Below, piece after piece: positions 1 through 10,766 of a stretch of DNA of 64,000 nt. This stretch comes from Ephydatia muelleri (taxonomy: Eukaryota > Porifera > Demospongiae > Spongillida > Spongillidae): positions 11,358,578-11,422,577 of the forward strand of contig JABACO010000004.1 in NCBI GenBank assembly GCA_013339895.1, in the 5' to 3' direction. How positions within the stretch are numbered: position 1 is the stretch's first letter; each line of letters opens with the position of its first letter. A program made the translations under genes and the position numbers. The notes below the pieces were generated by a model, which saw only the letters and a list, made by a program, of their open reading frames with translations, made no database searches and was not told the origin of the DNA.

Positions 1-124
1 ATATTATCCTGTATGGCTCTTCCTGTGTGGTCTAACAGGTCTGTTGGTGGTGTATCAGCAAATAAGATATGTGTATCCATTATTGCTCCTGTGTGGTCTT
101 TTTGGGTTGTTTTGATTCATCAGA
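1..124 (-). pseudogene. Fragment of the 5' end of a TRAF-exon copy
   Basis: Positions 10-121 repeat the sequence at about 1027-1151, the 5' end of the neighbouring TRAF exon, including the start-codon region and the exon's first bases. There is an 11-bp deletion near position 16. At about 122 the copy stops and the sequence jumps into MATH-domain coding sequence of the next copy. This is the mark of an unequal exchange between tandem TRAF exons. It cannot be functional alone, and the rest of this copy may lie left of the window. Confidence 0.7.
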
Positions 125-1154
125 TCACATTTTGATAATGATGAGAATTACCACTGTGGTCAAATAATTCAAGTGTAATTCAAGTGCAATGTTGCCCAAA
201 TATGAGGTGTTCAGTTCCTTATCAAATGGTGCATTCACCACATGAAGACACTTCCAAGTCAGTCTTTTCTGGGTTGTATCCACAGAGCTTAATAAACATT
301 TTGTAACTACACAGCTGTGAATAGAATGGCTCACTTGTCCATGATTCATAGGTCCAAATGTTCCTCGTGGTAAATTCAGGAATACTGTATGTTTGGACAT
401 CTGTGAAGTACTTTTTTTTAATGTTTTATTATATTGAGTTAAATCTTGAATTTTGCTCTCCAATTGCAATGCTATTTCCTGATGCTGAGCTTTCTCACTC
501 TTCAAATGTTTATCCATGAGCTGTTGTTTGCAACTATGCTCACACCCCACTAAGGAGTACTCGCACTTCAAAGTAGTATTGGAGCATTGATCAATGTGTT
601 TTTTGAGCTGCTTGTGCTGTATGGCTTCATTTCCACATTTGTTTGGACAAGGCACAATTGTTTCAGCACACTGTGGCAGGTGGTCCTTGGTGATGTCCTC
701 ATATGTTGAGGTCATACCGCAGTAGGGGCAGTTATATGATCTCTTTGAACAGTCATTTACCTTGTGATATTCCAGTTTCCCCTTCTGAACTTTCTCTCCA
801 CATGAATTAGGGCAGTCAGTAAATGCATGTGAACAGTCCCTTTTCATATGATTGTTAAGATCACTTAGATTCCCAGTCCAGGAGCCACATTTACAATGAA
901 CTTTCAATGCCTTCACTCTTTGATGAGAAGACCGATCATACATAATCTCTGTGTGCTTTCCACACTTTGGACAATCCTGTACTTGGCTAGCCTCTTTCAT
1001 TATCAGGTATCCACAGCATGTTGTCCTGTATGGGTGAAGAATGACTCTTCCTGTGTGGTCTAACAGGTCTGTTGGTGGTGTATCAGCAAATAAGATATGT
1101 GTATCCATTATTGCTCCTGTGTGGTCTTTTTGGGTTGTTTTGATTCATCAGATC
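125..1154 (-). pseudogene. Truncated, frameshifted TRAF zinc-finger/MATH exon (third paralogue)
   Basis: This is a third copy of the TRAF exon of the two complete genes at 11.2-13.1 and 41.8-43.6 kb. The first 230 or so residues are nearly identical to them: degenerate RING (TCCGYLIM, DCPKCG), then Cys/His-rich TRAF-type fingers. After the coiled-coil start, the frame departs from the paralogues for about 55 residues and returns at HVVNA. A local 10-bp duplication (AATTCAAGTG, near 167-188) then shifts it again, and the copy ends abruptly inside MATH domain 1. The second coiled coil and MATH 2 are missing. A 3' splice site (TTACAG before GATCTG) survives at 1155-1160. It is best read as a broken tandem copy. 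Confidence 0.8.
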
Positions 1155-1157
1155 CTG

Positions 1158-2756
1158 TAACAAAGTACAGTACCATACTGCACAGAAATTCTACTAACTG
1201 TACTTTGCATTGCCAAAATACATGTATATTGAATGATGACCAGAATTCTCATGGGAGAACTAAACACATGTTAGTGAATAAAAGCCATAGCTATAAATTT
1301 GTAATACCTATTAGAGCCTGCGTTAAGGTTCCATTTACATGTAGGATTGATTGAGGATTGATTATGAAAACGTAACTCGCGTCTAAAGGGACAACGGAGA
1401 AACAATAGCTTAACTATTTGTCACTATCAAACGAGAACACTAAGATGTACAGTTTGACGTTGGTTTCATGTCACAAAACGATGCGCTTTTAGAGAAGAAA
1501 TACTGGAATTGACCCTAAAATCATTGTCGTCGTCGTCCTCTTCTTCCTTCTGGAATGTATAACTCGCAGTACGAACAGTTTTCAAAAACGGCAATACTTC
1601 AGACTGTATCCGCATGGTGCCCTTTAAAATCATATAGACGTATGTCACAACTAGAAAGAAAGTCACTTATGCTGTAGCAAGTTCTGTATAGGAATTGGTA
1701 TTTGGCTATTATTGATTTTAATAATGTTTAGGCAGTATAAAGAAATCATCAGAAGAGTAAATCCAGAGCGTGCTATCAACCGAATCTTGAAATGAAGGCC
1801 CCTGTACGCGACAGCTACAACACAGATACTGAATTTAAGCAACACAGATATTGAATCTAAGCGATCTGCAATAGCAAGAGGACCTCGAGAACTGTGCTAA
1901 TAAAGGGCAGAAGTAAGAGGACAATTCCGCTATTAAGGCATCTGAAAAGTTGGTATTGGAAAGACCCCGATGTAGTCGGATTGGCTAAACATATGCCATA
2001 CCAGACCCATCCAGACTTAAAGAGAGCTGACGAGAAGACGCGGTATCGCAGGGGTCTTAGAACTACCACTACCACCCAAAGGTATGTTATAGCATGTTGT
2101 ATTGCACTAGCATTAGAAAGCTAAGGGGTAAGCAAATGTGTAAAACACCACATAACATGCAGTGTACAGTCAGGACTTTCTCCTTTGTGAGCTGTCTATT
2201 GAATATTGGGGGTATGATCTTTAAAAAGTCGTTTATCTGATATAAATAAGGCTTCCCTTTTTACATTTTATGCTTTCAGCTCTGTAAGCACTGTATGCTG
2301 CTAATCGCTTATTAGATGAATTAAAAATTACGAGAATGACTCCATCTCCTTCCATATCTATACACCAAACTCTCGCACACTAACTGGGTCTAGAAAGAGC
2401 AATTCTTAGGCATAGTAAGCTTTTAAATGATGCCTTTTGAAAGACCGATCCATGTTACTAGATCAGTCCATGTAGCAGAAGTAAGATTAGTGCACATACA
2501 TTACTTGCTAAAGCACTGAGTGCGCGAAGAGCAAATGCAGGGCCATTGTTTAAAGCTATCTGTGAAGTTTAAATTAGAAGAAAATAAAATGACTTGTATA
2601 AACATATAAGGGAGATATCACTATCAAAAACAGTAGCATTAAGTTTCTTTTCCAAACCTCTAGTCATGTGTGACTCCATTTGAGACAGTATTTAAATAAT
2701 AGGTTCTTTATGTCATGTATTTGTATTTTAACACGTGGGTATGCATGTCTTTTGTG
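1158..2756. other. Mostly non-coding spacer
   Basis: No gene could be assigned. Bases 1195-1345 resemble 19,120-19,330, a dispersed non-coding repeat. One open stretch, 1894-2079 on the plus strand, is polar and basic (KRTIPLLRHLKSWYWKD) and ends at a plausible donor (CAAAG then GTATGT), so a small exon is possible. It has no partner elsewhere in the window and I do not call it. Confidence 0.4.
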
Positions 2757-2761
2757 AATAC

Positions 2762-2863
2762 TGTAGCGTGATAGTCGAAACTCTAATTAATAATCACCGT
2801 ACATCACGTGCATTATTACAACATAATATGCATAATAATGTGTCCATAGTTTATCACTCCACA
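2762..2863 (-). repeat. 3' LTR (102 bp)
   Basis: Matches 7016-7117 with two substitutions (CACGTG for CACATG, and TTTATC for TTCATC). It begins TGTAGCGTGATAG on the plus strand and ends CACTCCACA. The flank on the left is AATAC. Confidence 0.95.
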
Positions 2864-2874
2864 TCTCCCTTTTC
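2864..2874 (-). promoter_or_regulatory. Polypurine tract
   Basis: AAAAGGGAGA on the minus strand lies immediately upstream of the 3' LTR, the usual place for plus-strand priming. Confidence 0.8.
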
Positions 2875-3221
2875 TAGAGCCTATTTGGTGGTTTAGATAC
2901 ACGACCACTCCTTGTAATGACTGGTCTTGGTTGAACTAATTCCTGTTGCTTATGAGAACCAAATGCATTGGGATTATTGAGATTTGGAGCCTCATATTGC
3001 CCTTCTGATTCATGCCCTTGCACTTGTGGTTCAACTACTCCCTCTAGTTCTTGTTGTCCAACCGCTTCTTCTTGTTCATGTGATTCAACTGATTCTTCCG
3101 GCACTTGTAATGTTCTTTCCTGTTCTTGTGGGTCTACTGCTGCTTCCTGCTGCTCCCTCCGTGTTTCTTCCTCATCTCGGAGGATGACAACATTATGGGG
3201 CACTGGATCAGTACTGCTCAC
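2874..3221 (-). pseudogene. Gypsy integrase C-terminal tail
   Basis: A Gln/Glu-rich low-complexity stretch followed by RPVITRSGRVSKPPNRL, an ending commonly seen at the C-terminus of gypsy Pol. It is separated from the integrase core by stops between 3222 and 3337. It ends just before the polypurine tract, fixing the end of the element's coding region. Confidence 0.65.
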
Positions 3222-3337
3222 ACCTCCACCATTGTGTACTACGGCTGAATGGCTATGATCCTTTTCCCCCGGGAGAAATTTCAGCTGTCATCTGTTTCTC
3301 CACAGTATACCCCTTTCAGTGTCAACCAAATAAGATC

Positions 3338-4105
3338 TTATTCCTTTACTACAGATCCTCTCAAATTTTGGTCATCAATCCACACTTGATCACCTGGCAT
3401 CAATTGTTGAAGAGATCGACTGGCATGACGTCTATCAAAATCAGTCTTCTGTTTCTGTTTATCTTTTTGCTCCATTGCTCTGAGCTGTGCATAGTTAGGT
3501 ACTGATGGATGTAAATTATACCCCAACGTAGGAACTGTGGTCCTCAATCTCCTATTCATCAAAAGTTCAGATGGACTGTACCCATTACGGAGTGGAGTGG
3601 AACGATATGCAAGAAGACCAAGGTATGGGTCTTTTGCTTTGTCAAGGATATTTTTAACGGTTCTCACCGCCTGTTCGGCTTCACCATTTCCTTGAGGGTA
3701 CCTAAGGCTGCTGGTGGTGTGAACAAATCCATATTCACCAGCAAAAGAGTGAAATACATTTGATGAAAACTGAGGACCATTGTCCGAGACCACTTCATTT
3801 GGAATTCCGTGCCTTGCAAAAATAGATTTCATGTGGTTGATTACATCCTGAGATGTAGTTGCAGAAAGTTTGGAGAGCTCCACATATCGAGAAAAATAAT
3901 CAATGATGAGAAGATACTGTGAACCTTTCCAACTGAACAGGTCAGTTGCAACTTTCTGCCAAGGCAAGTCAGGTAGCTTTGACATCATCAAAGGTTCTGG
4001 CTTCTGAGAATGTGATTTGATACACTTGGTACACATACTAATCTTTACTTCCATTCCCTGTTTAGACCAGGCCACCACACTGATTCCCTTGCACGATCCC
4101 TGCAT
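3338..4105 (-). pseudogene. Gypsy pol block 3: integrase catalytic core
   Basis: Contains CTKCIKSH, the end of the zinc site, then the DDE core: first Asp in YLLIIDYFSRYVEL, second in VVSDNGPQFSS, and the Glu in YPQGNGEAEQAVRTVKN, with normal spacing. GYSPSELLMNRRLRT follows, typical of gypsy integrases. All three catalytic acids are present. A stop comes after GDQVWIDDQNLRG, cutting the chain before the C-terminal tail at 2874-3221. Confidence 0.88.
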
Positions 4106-5202
4106 TTGTTGATTCCCAAGTGTCCCTGATGCAATCTATTCAAAACTGGTGCACGTAGAGCCATCTGTATCACTATCCGATTCCCTCTCAACAACAAGCC
4201 ATCTTCAACGGAAAGTTCTGATGCGACGTGGAAAAATTGCTTCCATTCACCCTTCACAAGACTCTTATCAGGCCAACCTTCTTGGCAGTATTGAATGACC
4301 TTTTGACATATTTCATCCTTCTGCTGTGCTTGTTTTATTTCCAGCATCTTTGGTTCAGAAGTGGGTATATTCCTAACTGCCAAGTCAACATAAGCTTGAA
4401 TTTCTGCTCTAAACTCTTTCTCTTCCTGATATACTTCATTACTTGGAGCTCGTGACAATGTATCGGCAATGACCAACTCTTTTCCTGGTATATGTGAAAT
4501 TGTGTACTTAAATCTCATCAATCTTAGTCGACAACGCTGAACCCTTAATGGCAAATCCTCAAGGTTCTTCGACCTCAGGAGTGGTACAAAAGGTTTATGG
4601 TCCCTCTCGATTTGAAATTGAAGTCCTGTAAGAAAATCCCTGAAGCGCTCACAGGCCCATGTCACACCCAAAGCCTCCTTCTCAATCTGAGCGTACTTCT
4701 GTACAGTTGGAGTTAAGGATCTAGAGGCATATGAGACTGGTTTTACAGATCGATCAAGCAGTCTCTGGAGCAGCACAGCACCAATGCCATATGAAGAGGC
4801 TTCTGCCGACACAATAGTATCTAACTTGGGAGAGTACAAAGATAAAACAGGTTGTGTACTGACTTCGTCCTTCAGCTTAGAGAATGCTTTCTGATGGATT
4901 TCATTCCATGTCCACTCGTTCTTTTTACTCAGCAACTCTCGAAGTGGCTTGGTGAGCTCCACTATATTAGGAGTGAATTTACTAAGTTGATTAATCATCC
5001 CAAGATATTGTCTAAGTTCTGTTGTGTTCATCGGTGCAGCCATCCCTCTGATGGCAGTCACTTTATTTGGATCCGGCCTCACACCGTGTGCATCTACAAT
5101 TTGTCCCAGGAATTTCACACTGCTCTGAGAGAATACACATTTGTCTCTATTTAGTGTAACCCCAGCAGACTTGACCCTCTGCAACACAGCTTTTAGTCTC
5201 AT
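4045..5202 (-). pseudogene. Gypsy pol block 2: RT thumb, RNase H, integrase zinc site
   Basis: Opens in the RT thumb (NRDKCVFSQSSVKFLGQIVD, LRQYLGMINQLSKF), passes through a Ty3-type RNase H (VLSLYSPKLDTIVSAEASSYGIGAVL, KEALGVTWACERF, DHKPFVPLL, HIPGKELVIADTLSR) and ends in the integrase HHCC region (LHQGHLGINKCRDRARESVWWPG). In RNase H the first catalytic Asp position of the usual DAS motif reads EAS. The frame ends at about 4050, and the remaining Cys pair (CTKCIKS) lies in the next frame, showing another single-base shift. Confidence 0.85.
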
Positions 5203-5245
5203 TCATGGATTTCTTGGTTTGGCCCAAAAATCAAGACATCGTCCA

Positions 5246-6400
5246 TCATACACACAACTCCATCAAGACTAGAAGAATTTCAGACATTCGCTTCTGGAAT
5301 ATCTCTGGTGCAGAAGTGATCCCAAATGGAAGTCTTTGAAAGCAAAATCTCCCAAATGGAGTTATGAAAGTTGTAAGTGGAGACGATGACTCTGACAACT
5401 TGATTTGCCAAAAGCCAGAGTTTGCATCCAATTTAGAAAACACCTTCGCTCCACTAAGCTGCGCTAATATTTGCTCCACACAAGGCAACATGTGTAGCTC
5501 TCTACATACACTTTCATTCAGTTTAGTGAAGTCCACACATATACGTATCTTGCCATCCGCTTTGGGAACCACAACCATGCCTGCACACCACTCTGTCGCT
5601 TCTTGTACTGGCCTAATCACTCCCAACTCTACCATTCTCTCTAACTCTTCTTTCACAGCATTCATGAGTGGGAGAGCAACTCTCCATGGAGTATAAAGTG
5701 CAAAAGGTTGTGCATGTGGCCTTAGACATATCTTGTACTCTTCACCCAGAGTACCAAGGCCAGTAAACAAATCAGGATAACTGTGGAGTATTCTTGTGGC
5801 ATAGTCCCCTGATTCAGTAGCACACACTCGTACAACCAATCCCAAAGCTTTAATTGCTGGAAGTCCAATTAAAGGTGTTTGCAAGCCTCGTACTACATAC
5901 ATTTCCTCACTAGTAACCCCACCACGGTGCTTTAATGTAGCATTAAACTGCCCAATAACATGAAGAGCATTTTTGGCAGGACCACACAGTATCCTATCAC
6001 TATGCATCAGATTTGCATTCCTTATTCTCTTAAACACTGACTCTAGAATAACTGTAACATCTGCCCCTGTGTCTATTTTGAAGCGCACACTTATGCCTTG
6101 AAGCTGAAGAGTGACAAACCAGGGTCTTTCCCCCCCAGCATCTAAAATACCAACAAAACCAGTGCCACTCTGCTTACTAACTGTACTAATATCTGTAGAA
6201 GGAGTTTGACAGTGAGATTGAAAATGCCCCCGTTTACCACAGCGATGGCGAACGATATTTCTAGCTGGGCATTGGTGGAAGGCATGGGGTGGAAATCGCC
6301 CACACCTAAAACACTTCTTACCAGATGGGGACTCAGTTCCCCCACTTTGAGTTTGTAGTTTTGATAAACGTTGTTTGACTGATACAGCTTCCAACTCCAC
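5246..6400 (-). pseudogene. Gypsy pol block 1: zinc knuckle, protease, RT fingers/palm
   Basis: Starts with a Cys-rich nucleic-acid-binding region (CFRCGRF...CPA, then RCGKRGHFQSHC, whose first Cys appears lost). It continues with an aspartic protease carrying FKIDTGADVTVI, then RT with MVVVPKADGKIRICVDF, KLDANSGFWQI and FQRLPFGI. The frame closes just before the catalytic box, which is found in a third frame in the short gap 5203-5245, where a pair of adjacent aspartates is encoded. At least two indels therefore flank the RT active site, and no single frame makes a working RT. Confidence 0.85.
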
Positions 6401-6421
6401 ATTGACAATCTTCTGTTCTCC

Positions 6422-6967
6422 CTATACTGTAGCTTGCTGTAGCTTTACACTTTCAGACTGGCGTGCCATGGCAATGGCCTTCTCCAGAGTAAGCTCTGAA
6501 TCCAGCTGCAACTTTTCAGAAAGGTTTGCATCCCTAAGACCTACCACCAGTCGATCTGTGATCATTTCATCATGAAGGTCTCCAAAGTTGCAATACTGGG
6601 CCAAGGAATACAAAGATGTGACAAAGTCATCCACAGGTTCTCCATCCTCCTGTTTCCGTAAGTTAAACTTGGCACGCTCGTAAATGACATTCCGCTTCTT
6701 GACAAAGTAAGCTTCATATCGATCTCGCACTACCTTGTACTTCTTTTTGTCTTCATCCTTCAGACCAAAAGAGCGTAAAATGTCCACTGCTTTGTCTCCC
6801 ATCATATAGATTAGAGCACGAACTTGCACCTCTTCTTCCTTTTCTTTCAGACCCGATGCTTCCCGAAATCGCTCAAATCCGCGAACCCAACTAGGCCAGT
6901 CTCCCGGTTTCCCAAAATCGAAACACTCAACAGCCGGTAGTTGATATGTAGCCATGTTTACACGCAC
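6422..6967 (-). CDS. Gag-like protein of the gypsy element
   Basis: An open frame of 181 codons, first after the primer site. It has the helical capsid-like character of Ty3/gypsy Gag: an early FDFGKPGDWPSWVRGFERF segment, then ALIYMMGDKAVDIL, and KFNLRKQEDGEPVDDFVTSL near residue 105. The start is either the first Met or the Met five codons later (MATYQLP). A stop follows within about 20 bp of the next block, which carries the zinc knuckle in a different frame, so Gag and Pol may be joined by a frameshift, or separated by a mutation. It probably supplies the particle shell for the element. Confidence 0.8.
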   Translation of the reverse strand: MRVNMATYQLPAVECFDFGKPGDWPSWVRGFERFREASGLKEKEEEVQVRALIYMMGDKAVDILRSFGLKDEDKKKYKVVRDRYEAYFVKKRNVIYERAKFNLRKQEDGEPVDDFVTSLYSLAQYCNFGDLHDEMITDRLVVGLRDANLSEKLQLDSELTLEKAIAMARQSESVKLQQATV

Positions 6968-6999
6968 AATAACAAGGAAAGTCGTTCACGTTTCAATCC

Positions 7000-7015
7000 C
7001 AGTAAGCTGCCACCA
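7000..7015 (-). promoter_or_regulatory. Probable tRNA primer-binding site
   Basis: Directly inside the 5' LTR the minus strand reads TGGTGGCAGCTTAC. The TGG abutting the LTR pairs with the CCA end of a tRNA, as expected of a minus-strand primer site. I did not identify the tRNA. Confidence 0.6.
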
Positions 7016-7117
7016 TGTAGCGTGATAGTCGAAACTCTAATTAATAATCACCGTACATCACATGCATTATTACAACATAATATGCATAATAATGTGTCCA
7101 TAGTTCATCACTCCACA
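7016..7117 (-). repeat. 5' LTR (102 bp)
   Basis: Partner of the LTR at 2762-2863. On the element's strand it reads TGTGGAGTG to CGCTACA. It is followed on the right by AATAC, the second target-site duplication. Confidence 0.95.
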
Positions 7118-8009
7118 AATACTTATGTTGCTATTGAATTTCTTAGGGTTGGCTAAATGTGACAACTATTAATCAATGACATTTCCTTCTCCCTATAGCT
7201 ACTCACTGTACAAACCCAACCCTTGTGCAATAATGGACTAGACACTGTCACCACCACCGCCTCCAGCATGGCCTGCACCACCACCTGCAGAATGGCTGGC
7301 ACCACCACCTTCAGCTTGAATGAATATACAAAGACAATATTGCCAATTATATGTTGGAGATCATACTAAATTGCAACCTTCAAACACCACGGATGTGCTT
7401 CTCCTTGTCACACAGAGATGAGAGAAACCTAACATAACTTACATGGCTGACGCTGCTATTGATGGTCCTTATCCTTTGCTTTGAGGTGGCATTAATGAAG
7501 GCTGGTATTAATGCACACCGCAAGCGAATATTGTACAGGATTGATATTGTACCAACTGGTGGACCAGGGAGGAGGCCTAAGAGGAGACCGGTGAATTATT
7601 CAATATTGTTCTACTTTTCATTATTACTATGTTATGCTGAGTTTAATTATCCAAGAGATGGTTTTTGTAATATTCCACGTGTTTCATGTACATTACACAA
7701 GATGTGTGGTCACCCTTGTCTGGGTGTCTGGGTATCACGTGTGGACTGACCTTTGGGTTTTGTACATATGGACCATTTGTACTGCGCACTCATGTATATA
7801 TAGTGCTACCTGTGATTGGGCTCAAACTACGCTGATTTGTACGCGTGTGGCTGTGCGGTGCGGATACTACAGTTGTGGTGCATACACATGTGGCGCCATC
7901 TTGACAATGATGGCATATAAAGTGTGGTGACTATAAGAGACCTAGTAAATTATTGAATGGCACTAATCCTACAGTTGGATTATACTTGATCAATCTGGAC
8001 AGGACACAT
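7118..8009. other. Spacer without a recognised gene
   Basis: Short open stretches occur on the plus strand (for example 7459-7610 with GGPGRRPKRRPVNYS) but none shows a domain, paired splice sites or a paralogue in the window. No RNA gene was seen. Confidence 0.4.
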
Positions 8010-8121
8010 GCGCCACAGCAATTAGTATGCACAGTTGTGCAGAGTCTGCATATCAACCATATGCAGATGGGTATCATTGAAGTGTTCATATGCAGACATC
8101 TGCATATGAACACTTCAATGA
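8010..8121. repeat. Truncated copy of a long palindromic repeat
   Basis: The left arm (CGCCACAGCA, TTAGTATGCA, CATATGCAGATG) and the centre (CAGACATCTG) match the 186-bp palindrome at 54,296-54,481. The right arm stops after CACTTCAATGA. It is a second, decayed member of the same foldback family, with a hairpin of about 30-bp arms remaining. Confidence 0.85.
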
Positions 8122-8294
8122 CACATGACAATGGACAGAATAGTGGCAACTTTTTAATTGTTCTCATCCAAATGGACTCACAACTGTATAAAGCAAGGTC
8201 GTCGGGGGGGGGGCTTAAATATAACATATCACCACCCCGATCTCTGTCCAAATGACCATGTAAAGACGCTACGCTACAGAAGCAGGAAAAAATA

Positions 8295-8600
8295 AACTTA
8301 TGAACAAGTATATAAAAACATTCTCTGTATGAGAGGTTAGTGGATAGAAAGACAATGTTGGTGTATAAAAAGCAGGGAAACATGATTTGACTGAAATGGG
8401 ACTGGGTAAAATGAACTAGGCATATATATAGCACACTCCAGCACTGTTTTAGTATGTGCTAAATATAAGCCTAGTTCATTTTACCCAGTCCCATTCCAGT
8501 TAAATCTTTCTGTGTGTTTTACACCATTATTGTCTTTCAATCCTATATGCCAACAACTTTCTCGTAGAGAATGTTTTTATTAACTTGTACGAATGTATGA
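8295..8600. repeat. Foldback (MITE-like) element with about 120-bp imperfect arms
   Basis: The best arms are 8386-8421 and 8469-8504 (core GGGACTGGGTAAAATGAACT and its reverse complement). Weaker pairing extends outward: ATAAAAACATTCTCT, GAAAGACAAT and GGTGTA on the left have inverted partners on the right. A related copy of the right arm lies near 52,860-52,945. No coding capacity is seen, so this is a non-autonomous DNA element or solitary foldback. Confidence 0.7.
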
Positions 8601-9079
8601 GGTAACCATGAAGGTATCAATGCTATATCTAGAAGTGGAAATTCCTTATGGTTCTTAGTATCAATAATGCACTACATGCAAAGCTTTTGGGGCAGCCTAG
8701 CCCCGCCTTAATCCTGGATACAGGGGGAAGGTCGCCAAGACACTTATTGTATAGGGCCACCACAAATCAAATGGTCAGTGAGTACTATTGCTGTACAGTA
8801 TTTGATATTGATAAATGGCTTGGCTGCCATACATAATTTAGCTAAGAGGTAGATATCTTTCCCCCCCCCCATGTTATATCCATGACTGATCACTGTTGTG
8901 ATAAAATCTGGAGTTATTGTTTTGCCTCCCTCTAATTACATGTAGTAATAGGTTGTTGTCTGACTACATGACTTAGTGATAGACTAGTAAAATTGCGTGT
9001 TACGCTCTATATTTTTTTATTTGTGTACTGAGTTTATGCTTGCGTTTGCGCATGTCAATATTGGTGTATAAATAAGAAA

Positions 9080-9290
9080 GCTACACACATGCGTATGTAT
9101 ATGTGCATGCATGTGTGCATGGGCATGTGCATGTGTGCATGGGCATGTGCATGTGTATGTGTGTGTACACGCATGCATATGTATAGGGGCGGATTCAAGG
9201 TTGGTAGTATGCATATACACACATACACATGGGTCCACACACACATACACAAACACAAACACACACATAAAACACACACAACAATGGTGG
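9080..9290. repeat. TG/CA-rich low-complexity tract
   Basis: Left half is alternating purine-pyrimidine (repeats of GTGCATG and GGGCATGTGCATGT), right half is CA-rich (CACACATACA). A GGGGCGGATTCAAGG motif in the middle (9185-9199) resembles the terminal sequence of the transposon at 58,029. Reading frames in this tract, on both strands, are products of its simple composition. Confidence 0.85.
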
Positions 9291-9820
9291 TTACACATAT
9301 GCAGCAGGGACAGATACAAGACTGTTAGAGAAGAGTGGTTGGGTGATGCATGTGCAAAGCATTGTTTTTGAACAAAAGGATGAACCGAATAATGTGTGGG
9401 CTCGTTCCCGACAACACCTAGCAAGTTATTGATATCTCCTGGCTATGGTGTGAGAACAAGATACAGTAACCATTCCAATTACACAATCTACGTTTGCACA
9501 CATAATGCATGCCCTGTATTAGTAGTGGATGCACTGAAAATAGCAGTGGTGTGTGTGTGTGAGTCCTTGTGTGTGAGTGTCATACTATTTTGCCATGAAA
9601 CACATTGCCCACTATTTATGGCCAACATCTTTATGTCATGATCCAACCAGAAGGTACAAATCATTTGGTAATTTATATTCTCTGATGTCAAGTTGCAAGC
9701 AACTAACCAGCAATCACACGCAGTTACCTTGACAATAGTGACGAATTTAAAGTCAAAAGAACGTACTTCCAGCATAGCAGTAAACAGCATAAGATAATTA
9801 AGCGCTGGCTGTAACCATAT
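9291..9820. other. Spacer without a recognised gene
   Basis: AT-rich, with a short GTGTGTGTG run near 9548. No exon pair, domain or RNA gene could be supported. Confidence 0.4.
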
Positions 9821-9829
9821 TATGGAATA

Positions 9830-10145
9830 TTAGCAGTACAGATGCGCTGGGTGCGGCTAAAATAAGAATTAGAAGGTTAATTGTGTGCTATACAATTGCC
9901 GGGGGTGTGGCCAAAAGATTATGGGAGTAAATTGTTTTTGCCCTGAGTGTGGCCAAAATAAAGATAGATTGTTTAGCTTTATATGTGCACTGGGTGTGGC
10001 CAAAATATAGGGCCATTATATAGGGTTAAATCTCTTGTCTGAGAATTATGCCTGGGTGTGAACAAATAGAAGGAGAATTATATGGGCTAAATCGCTTAGC
10101 CGAGAATGATGCTTGGATGTGGCCAAAGTAGAGGGTATTAAGATG
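9830..10145. repeat. Degenerate tandem repeat, roughly 60 bp, GGGTGTGGCCAAAA core
   Basis: The core GGGTGTGGCCAAAA or a close variant recurs at about 9850, 9905, 9946, 9994, 10,055 and 10,115, each followed by an AT-rich stretch with GTTAAAT or GCTAAATC. The spacing and GGGTGTGG/TTAA words recall the right-edge satellite, though the units are not the same sequence. Confidence 0.65.
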
Positions 10146-10766
10146 CCTAGACATCTCCCTCCATAAACCTTCCATTGAATTCCGGAACTATTCTACATGA
10201 CCAGTCTTCTCTTTAGTTTGAACACAAGAAATGCATTAAGAGAACTATGCTGTGATTTCATTAGACTCATATAAGTACCCATTTAATTGTACAGAAACAT
10301 GTACATATCGAATAAATGGAACAACTGTCTAAAGTATATCATCATGCATGCATGTTTCACAGACTCTCCAAACCAGTCAGCAAAGTTTTGGGAATTGAAC
10401 TAAGAATTGCTGAAAGTGTGTTAACACCTATGCAACAGGGATAGATCATTAAAAATATATACAAACCACATCGCATTTATGCAATACTTAGCTTTGATAG
10501 GGAAAAAGAGGCACGACTTCAACAATTCATCGTCTAGAACATTAATGAATCTGCACACTGCAACAGAAGCCCATTTGTTGTCAGTGCTCATGGGTTACAA
10601 CCATCTCTGGATTATGTTCAAAAACTCCAACTGCAGCACCATCTTCACCTGAGTTACCCTTAACGTACTCACATGTACATGGCGAGTGACAACATGAGAG
10701 TAAAATTGTTTTACACGCAAGACACACACTCACTAGTTTTTTTAGCTTCCTTGTGGGTGGTACTGT
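10146..10766. other. Spacer left of unit 1
   Basis: A short minus-strand open stretch at 10,581-10,775 is Cys-containing but has no recognised domain and no clear splice sites. Otherwise nothing was seen. Confidence 0.4.

Larger units (their letters stand above)
2762..7117 (-). mobile_element. Ty3/gypsy LTR retrotransposon, structurally complete, coding frames broken
   Basis: Two 102-bp direct terminal repeats (2762-2863 and 7016-7117) start TG and end CA. Both are flanked by the same 5-bp target duplication AATAC (2757-2761 and 7118-7122). On the minus strand the order is LTR, primer site, gag, zinc knuckle/protease, RT, RNase H, integrase, tail, polypurine tract, LTR. Integrase after RNase H places it in Ty3/gypsy. 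The LTRs differ at only two positions, so insertion was recent, yet pol is split by several frameshifts. Either the copy decayed quickly by indels or the assembly carries uncorrected indels here. Confidence 0.93.

Noticed and set aside
1894-2124. Basic 76-codon plus-strand frame
   Set aside because: Only a possible donor supports it; no partner exon, domain or paralogue.
9017-9424. Cys/Met/His-rich open frames on both strands
   Set aside because: Products of GT/CA simple sequence.
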